DNA of 64,000 nucleotides from Rhexocercosporidium sp. MPI-PUGE-AT-0058 (taxonomy: Eukaryota > Ascomycota > Leotiomycetes > Helotiales). The notes beneath the pieces are model-generated. The model searched no databases and was not told where the DNA came from. It saw only the letters and a list, made by a program, of their open reading frames with translations. Shown piece by piece: positions 58,536-64,000 of the stretch. The stretch lies in the NCBI GenBank assembly GCA_020746875.1, contig JAGTJL010000004.1, forward strand, positions 868,001 through 932,000, in the 5' to 3' direction. Within the stretch, counting starts at the first letter, position 1. Every line of letters starts with the position of its first letter. The translations under genes were made by a program, and so were the position numbers.

Positions 58536-61500
58536 TGTAGTGGAGATGGCCAAAGAAGAAATGCAGAGAAGACGGCCAGAGAAAATAGCCGCCAACGAAT
58601 GTCACCCATTGAGATTGTGGACTAGACAATCTCCGGCGCCCAGGCACATCGATACGAACAAACATGCCCGCCTCAAAAAATAATGACCAGTCTGCGCGGC
58701 GGTATTTCCATTGCAAAAATTAAGAGAGTAGTTGCCACTGGCTATGAATGCATGATGTTCTCTCCAAAATCTCCTAATACATGTGTTTTCATTAATTCGC
58801 GATCTAGAACACGTTTTGATACTAAGCATTTATTCAAGAACTTTGCCCTGGCTGGAACATTCTTTGGTCAAAAGTGGCTGGACCAGGGCCAGGATTTGAG
58901 ATTGAGTAATGTCCACTGCAGAAGCGAGAGACAGGGATACGAATATCCTTGAAACGTGGAGGGGACCACAGACATCTAGAATCGTCATCGACAACATATT
59001 TAAGACGATGAAGTCGTGCTGGATAAATTTCGATAGAGATTGAAAATCGACAAGCGTGGTCCTGGGAGTCCGATCATTGATCTGAGGTCAACACGGCATT
59101 TGTAGGAGAAGGCAGCTCGAGACATGATATTGACACGACACCAGGGATTTTACCCAACCGAGATAATGCCATAAGATTCCGAGAACTTTGTGGTCATTTC
59201 AGAAGTTCTGTATGGAGACCGAAGTATTTTAAGAACAATGGAGAAAGACAAGCTCTTCTAGACATCGATATAGTGACACTAGGGAGGCAAAAATTGTGGA
59301 GGGAGTACAAGGTCAAGGTCGAGGTCAACAAGTTGGTAACAGCAAATGGGATCTATTTCCAGACGCACCTCCACCACCCGACAGCAGAAGCGAATTCGAT
59401 GGTGCATTTGCTGGTGGGGTGGCATCATTATTGCGAATGGGATTCCTGTTCGGCATGTGCTTGCCGTGTCTTGCTCTTGGTTCATAGGCCGTGCAAGATG
59501 TGGCGAGAGCAAATAGTTTCCTGTGGCCAGTCGTCGTCGTCCAAGCCTGGAAGTGTTGAAAGACAAAAGAAAAAAGATGTTGGAATGTGCCAATAGGAGA
59601 CCCTGGAATTGCGGGAGTGCTGGTTACGAAGTTAGTGCTGGGACGGGCTTCCAATCTTTCCACGATTCCACGGCTTCCACGCCACTGCAGATGGCGCTTG
59701 CCCGAATGCAACCCAAGTCGGGCATGGACCAAGAGGCGAGCCAGCAAGATTGCGTCTGCATTGCATTTATTTTTGCAGGAGATGTCAAGTCACAGAGGCA
59801 CCAAATTCGTATGATGGATGGCCCTTGGTCGAAGCGCAGGATAAGTTGGTCCAGGTATCGAGGCTTGGGCAATGTTCTCAGCTTGCACCCATCCTGCTTC
59901 AAGTCTTGAGGGTGTTGCAAAGATACAGCGCTGAAGCACGATTGGAGCAGCTCGTGTCCCTCGAGGACTTTTACCAGCTGGGCTGGCTGGCTGGCTTGTG
60001 CTGCCCTGGTAACAGACAGCAGTGAGTGTGGTGAGAAGTCGCCGCAGCCAAGGCCTGTAGCCCGAACGGGGCATATACTCACTCGTGCCGTGACACATGC
60101 AGCAGCACAGGCACGGGCAGGCTCTTTTTAGCCGTACAGTAGATAGGCTGGTTTCATTATCTTGCCCCCGGCTGGGTTCGCACAGGAGGTTGCGTCGACT
60201 CTTCCGTCTGGCTTTTGGTCGAGCAAGCAGCGACAGACTGGAGAGGGTCAGAGTGAGTGACTGCAGTGCAGTGCGGTACGGGATGCCGGAGATGGACAAG
60301 GAAGGAAGTTGAGGAATGATATGATTTTCAGTGGTGGTTGGGCCAGCAGCGTGAACAGCCTTCCTCAACCATTTCTGCGGCCGTCCAGCATTTCTTCTAG
60401 AGAACTGGGTGGAAAACTGATAAGCAAGGCGGGCATATTGCATGTTATGCACATGCAAATGATGATATGGCGATCGTGACGATGCAAATAAACAGCAGGT
60501 GTTGTTGATGTCTCACTGATATCTTCCTTCCTTGACAGTCCGTACAGTCCAGTACTGGCACAGAACTGTATTGTACCACCACCACCCTGACAATATTCTT
60601 TGATAGGAGGTCGAGCTCATCTCGGCGGACTCCAGTTCTTGCTGGAGCGAATCTTGGAAAACCTTGCTGGCGGATGCTTCGGGTCTAGCGGGCGAGCTTC
60701 GCACTAACCGTACTCGAGGACCGGGCCAATCATGGTGGCTGACTCCGGATGGGTGGCCCACCTTTCCCCTTAAACCAGCTCCACTCCGACCGTTTAGCAC
60801 GTCTCCACCCCTGCTCTTCCCTGCCCCACCCCTGCTGTTGACCTTGGAGCTTGCATTTCGCGCCTCCGCTCACTTTCTCCCGGCCCCCCCGTCAGTCAAG
60901 TCAGTCCATGTCCAGCAGCAGCAGCAAAGTCTCGTCTTCTTCTCTTCTTCTACCAGCAAGCCACTTCTTCTCCTTGAAACTTCTCTGACAAGTTTGGACC
61001 GTCTCGCCATCATCGCCAGCCAGTCAGCCAGCCAGCCAGCCAGCCAGTGTTCACTTCCTCTTCACCACTTTCGTTAAGGTCTATTAATTCAAACGTTCCG
61101 TGTCAATCAACAAAGAAGAAGATACTTCCCGTCGAATTCTACGGTTCTGCTTCGGTCAACAAACACGAGCCAACCCACCCCTCCAGAAGGTACGTTCGTT
61201 GCGTGTTTTATCTGCCCGTCCCTTCCCTTCCCTCCCAGATCCACCATCACCATACACCACCGGCAACCGCAAAGCAAAGCATCAGCAGAAGCAATTTCTG
61301 CTGTGAACAAACAATCCCTTCCCTTCCCTACCCACCTGCCTGCCTCTTCAGCAAACTCGAGCTCGTCCCAGAGGAGAAACCGCAATTCCACTCCTAGCAC
61401 CATCGCTTCCCTACCACCACCACCACCCGCCAGAGCCATCCACGCGGCTTTTTCATCCATTCTTCACATCAACACAACAACCCACAACCTCGCAATTCTA

Positions 61501-61587
61501 TCATCACTCGACTCTGCGGACACCAGACCGTACAATTGGGCTGTGCTGACATTGAGAAAGTTACCGTAAAAAAATAATACCAGCACA
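58536..61587. other. gene-free stretch (3 kb), includes Ecm33 promoter and long leader
   Basis: Overlapping open frames at 58683-60458 on both strands show no motifs. The 60750-61587 part is C/T-rich and is the likely promoter and long 5' leader of the ECM33 gene. Confidence 0.5.
61016..61049. repeat. (CCAG)n tetranucleotide repeat
   Basis: About eight units of CCAG/TCAG in tandem within the ECM33 upstream region. Confidence 0.75.
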
Positions 61588-63004
61588 ATGTTCGCCCAAA
61601 AGCTCCTCCTCCCGGCCTTGGCCGTCTTCAGCGTCGCTGCTGGTAAGTCGAATCTCCATCCACAAGCAACCCTCCCCACCTCGCAGATCGTCAATTCATC
61701 AAGGATGGATACGTGATATGGAGGAAGAGGAGCTGGCCTGCGAACACGGAACAATTGGGAGTCCCATGCTGACATCTCGTCTTTCCAGCCCAGACTTCCA
61801 CTATCTGCTCTCAACCAACAGTCACCGTCAACTCCCAAGCTGATGCAAGTCTACTCGCTGACTGCTCGACCGTCTCCGGAAGCATCGTGATCGGCAGTAC
61901 CGCCAGTGGTATCATTGCCATCAATGGACCACAACAAATTCGGGGAAACCTGAGTGCCCAGAGCGCTGGTGGTTTGGTCAGTATCACCAGTACCACCATC
62001 GGTTCCATCGGTGGGGAATTCAGACTGTTCAACTTGACTTTCCTCTCAACCCTCCAGTTCGATGCCTTAACCTCCGTTAAGACCATCTACTGGGAAGCCC
62101 TTCCGGCCCTTCCATCCCTGAACTTCGGTGGACCTCTCTCCAAGGCCGATAGTGTCACCATTAGCAACACGTTTTTGACCACTCTCAGCGGGATCAACTT
62201 GAACACCGTTGGCACCCTGCAGATTGACAACAACAACAGCTTGAAGCAATTCGACACTCAGATCGCTAACATTACCAATGCTGTCAACATCAACGCCAAT
62301 GGCAACCAGTTGGCTGTTACCTTCCCCAACTTGATCTGGGCTGCCAACATGACCTTCAGAAACGTCTCGAGCGTTAAGATTCCTTCCTTGGCAACCGTCA
62401 ACGGATCCCTCGGATTTTACGGAAACTACATGGACAGCATTGCCGCACCAAATTTGACCTCCATCGGAAACTTCGCAACTGGTGTAGGAAGTTTGGCCAT
62501 TGTTGCTAACGGCAAGCTTTCCAACATCACATTCCCTGCTTTGAAGAGCGTTGGAGGAGCAGACCAAATTGCCAACAACACTGCTCTCAATGCCATCAGC
62601 TTTGCATCCTTGACATCTGTCGGAGGTGCCATTGATTTCTCCGGAAACTTCACTACGTGAGTTATTCCTAACCTATCCGTCTTTAGAACAGAAACTAACA
62701 CGCGTTTAGCCCTGAGTTGCCAAAGCTTGAGGATGTCAAGGGTGGTTTCAATGTCCAATCTCAGCAAGTCATCACCTGCTCCGGCTTCGAGGCTCAATCC
62801 ACTGGAAAGGGTAACGTCATCCAGGGTAAATTCATCTGCAAGAGTGCTACTGCTACCACCTCGACCTTGGATGGATCTACTTCCACCACTGGTGGCGCCA
62901 GCGGCTCTTCCACCACACCAAAGAGTGATGCTTCCAACTTCCGCTTCAACGAGGCCGCTATTGGCTTCTCCGTCTTGGGTGGATTGTTGCAGATGATCTT
63001 GTAA
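61588..63004 (+). CDS. ecm33: Ecm33-like GPI-anchored cell-wall protein
   Basis: Exons 61588-61642, 61789-62656 and 62710-63004 give 405 residues. A signal peptide (MFAQKLLLPALAVFSVAA) is followed by receptor-L-like repeats typical of Ecm33/Sps2: VSGSIVIGSTASG, IRGNLSAQSAGG, TLSGINLNTVGTLQIDNN and KSVGGADQIANN. Many NxS/T sites suggest heavy N-glycosylation. The C-terminus is Ser/Thr-rich, then small residues at a probable GPI site (KSDAS) and a hydrophobic end (AAIGFSVLGGLLQMIL). Ecm33 supports wall integrity and is often required for normal growth or virulence in fungi. Confidence 0.94.
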
Positions 63005-64000
63005 AGCATTGGGACGTCGGCGTTTTTCTTGAGTTTGCCTTACCTTAGACCTAATTTGCCACGTTCTCATTGTCTTTTTCATTACAACTCATCAGCAAAA
63101 CGAAGCAAGTCATCAATCATTGAGCGTTTTGTGCCACCTTCATTAGGAATATTCTGGCCTGGGGGGATGCGTGCGTTCGGGGAAATGAATGGGAAGCGGT
63201 CTGTTGGCTCTGCCTTTGCATAAGTTCTCATGTGTCTACGACCTCTTTACTGGAAGTTCCGCATAATTGATTATATGCATTCTCGCGGACGAACAGCAAG
63301 ATGGTTAGTTGGTGTGGGGGATGGTTTGGAATGTCTACTGTTGCTGAATGCTGCGAGATAGAAGTGGGGGACGGGACATTAGGGCATTGAATTCCATACA
63401 CCTTGTACATTGTCTCTAGATGTGTTCCTCATTCGTCTATTGCGATTTTCGCATTTGACTTTTTTGATGGGTTTGATGATGATGCCGTGAGCCACTTCCA
63501 TCTCGACCTTTGTTCCTTCATTCTCACAAATATACGAGACTTCGCAAGTCTCATCCCACAACTGACCTGACCATATAAGCTTCACCATGGCCATCCCGAC
63601 CTGTCAAAACAATCTCTACGAACGTCATGCCTGCCTGCCTCCCTGCACCCACATCCAAGCGGACCGAGCCACCACTAACACTAAAGTATTGTGGATACAC
63701 AAGGGGAAGAGAGCAGGGAGAAGCCAAAAAAAAAAACGAGGAAAGAAGAAGAAAGAAGGAAAGCCAATTCGTTCCGTTTCGAATATGGGGGAGAGGGGGG
63801 GTGCTTGATGCCGGTGTGTGAGGTTGATGAGGGGCTGTTTCATCTTTCTATCTTTTATCTTTTATCTTTGATCCTCGGCTGAGAACTCGAGAGAGTGAGC
63901 GGGAGAGGTGGGAGGTAGGACGTAGGTGGTGGCTGTGCGGAGGTTGGGAGGGGAAGGGGGGGGGATGGGGGAGTGTGGCGCTTTGTACGATGTTGATTTT
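63005..64000. other. 3' region of ECM33 and following intergenic DNA
   Basis: No gene called. Open frames at 63587-63882 overlap on both strands and are A/G-rich. An A-run lies at 63727-63738 and G-runs near the window end. Confidence 0.5.

Noticed and set aside
58536..60458. Several frames over 100 codons on both strands
   Set aside because: They overlap each other, have no motif and vary in composition; most likely chance.

Overview
The window is nuclear DNA of a filamentous ascomycete (Pezizomycotina). The evidence is short 45-120 bp GT-AG introns with CTAAC/CTGAC branch sites, genes on both strands with no operons, and typical fungal families: Ecm33, Zn2Cys6 regulator, HsbA-like and But2-like secreted proteins, UPF0662 and Pex19. 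A leotiomycete (Helotiales-like) is a guess from overall similarity. I joined exons by hand, and for the intact genes every junction keeps the reading frame.

Layout. 0-6.4 kb: 3' part of the ribosome-biogenesis RRM protein Nop15 (-), a short-chain dehydrogenase pseudogene (+), a fungal SMN protein (+) and a secreted cupredoxin (+). 7.8-16.4 kb: a decayed conserved gene (-), a YCII-domain protein (+), a secreted But2-like protein (-), ribosomal P1 (-), a UPF0662 protein (+) and a conserved protein with a one-base frameshift (+). 16.6-27.1 kb is a dense housekeeping block: PEX19 (-), UBC9 (+), asparagine synthetase (+), mitochondrial porin (+), a mitochondrial J-protein (-) and methionine aminopeptidase 2 (+). 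28.2-31.2 kb: an HsbA-like secreted protein and a kinase-like protein. 31.2-34.4 kb is gene-free and holds a 0.66 kb inverted-repeat element flanked by TA, read as a pogo/Fot1-type transposon fossil.

34.4-48.2 kb: an amino-acid permease, a cysteine-rich secreted protein, a TDT-family transporter and a Zn2Cys6 regulator, all on the minus strand, separated by long gene-free stretches with simple repeats. 50.5-53.5 kb is a patch of lineage-specific genes, including a secreted protein made of two beta/gamma-crystallin-like repeats and a second small secreted candidate. 54.5-63.0 kb: a membrane protein of unknown function, GET1, a PTAR1-like prenyltransferase alpha-repeat protein and the GPI-anchored wall protein Ecm33.

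The genes do not form a metabolic cluster. Several share themes: membrane-protein targeting (Get1, Pex19), RNP biogenesis (SMN, Nop15), SUMO conjugation (Ubc9) and cell-surface proteins. I saw no tRNA or rRNA gene, no CRISPR array and no polyketide or non-ribosomal peptide synthetase gene. The least described parts are the duplicated crystallin-like secreted protein, the hidden last exon of the 40.3-41.3 kb cysteine-rich protein, and the transposon fossil.
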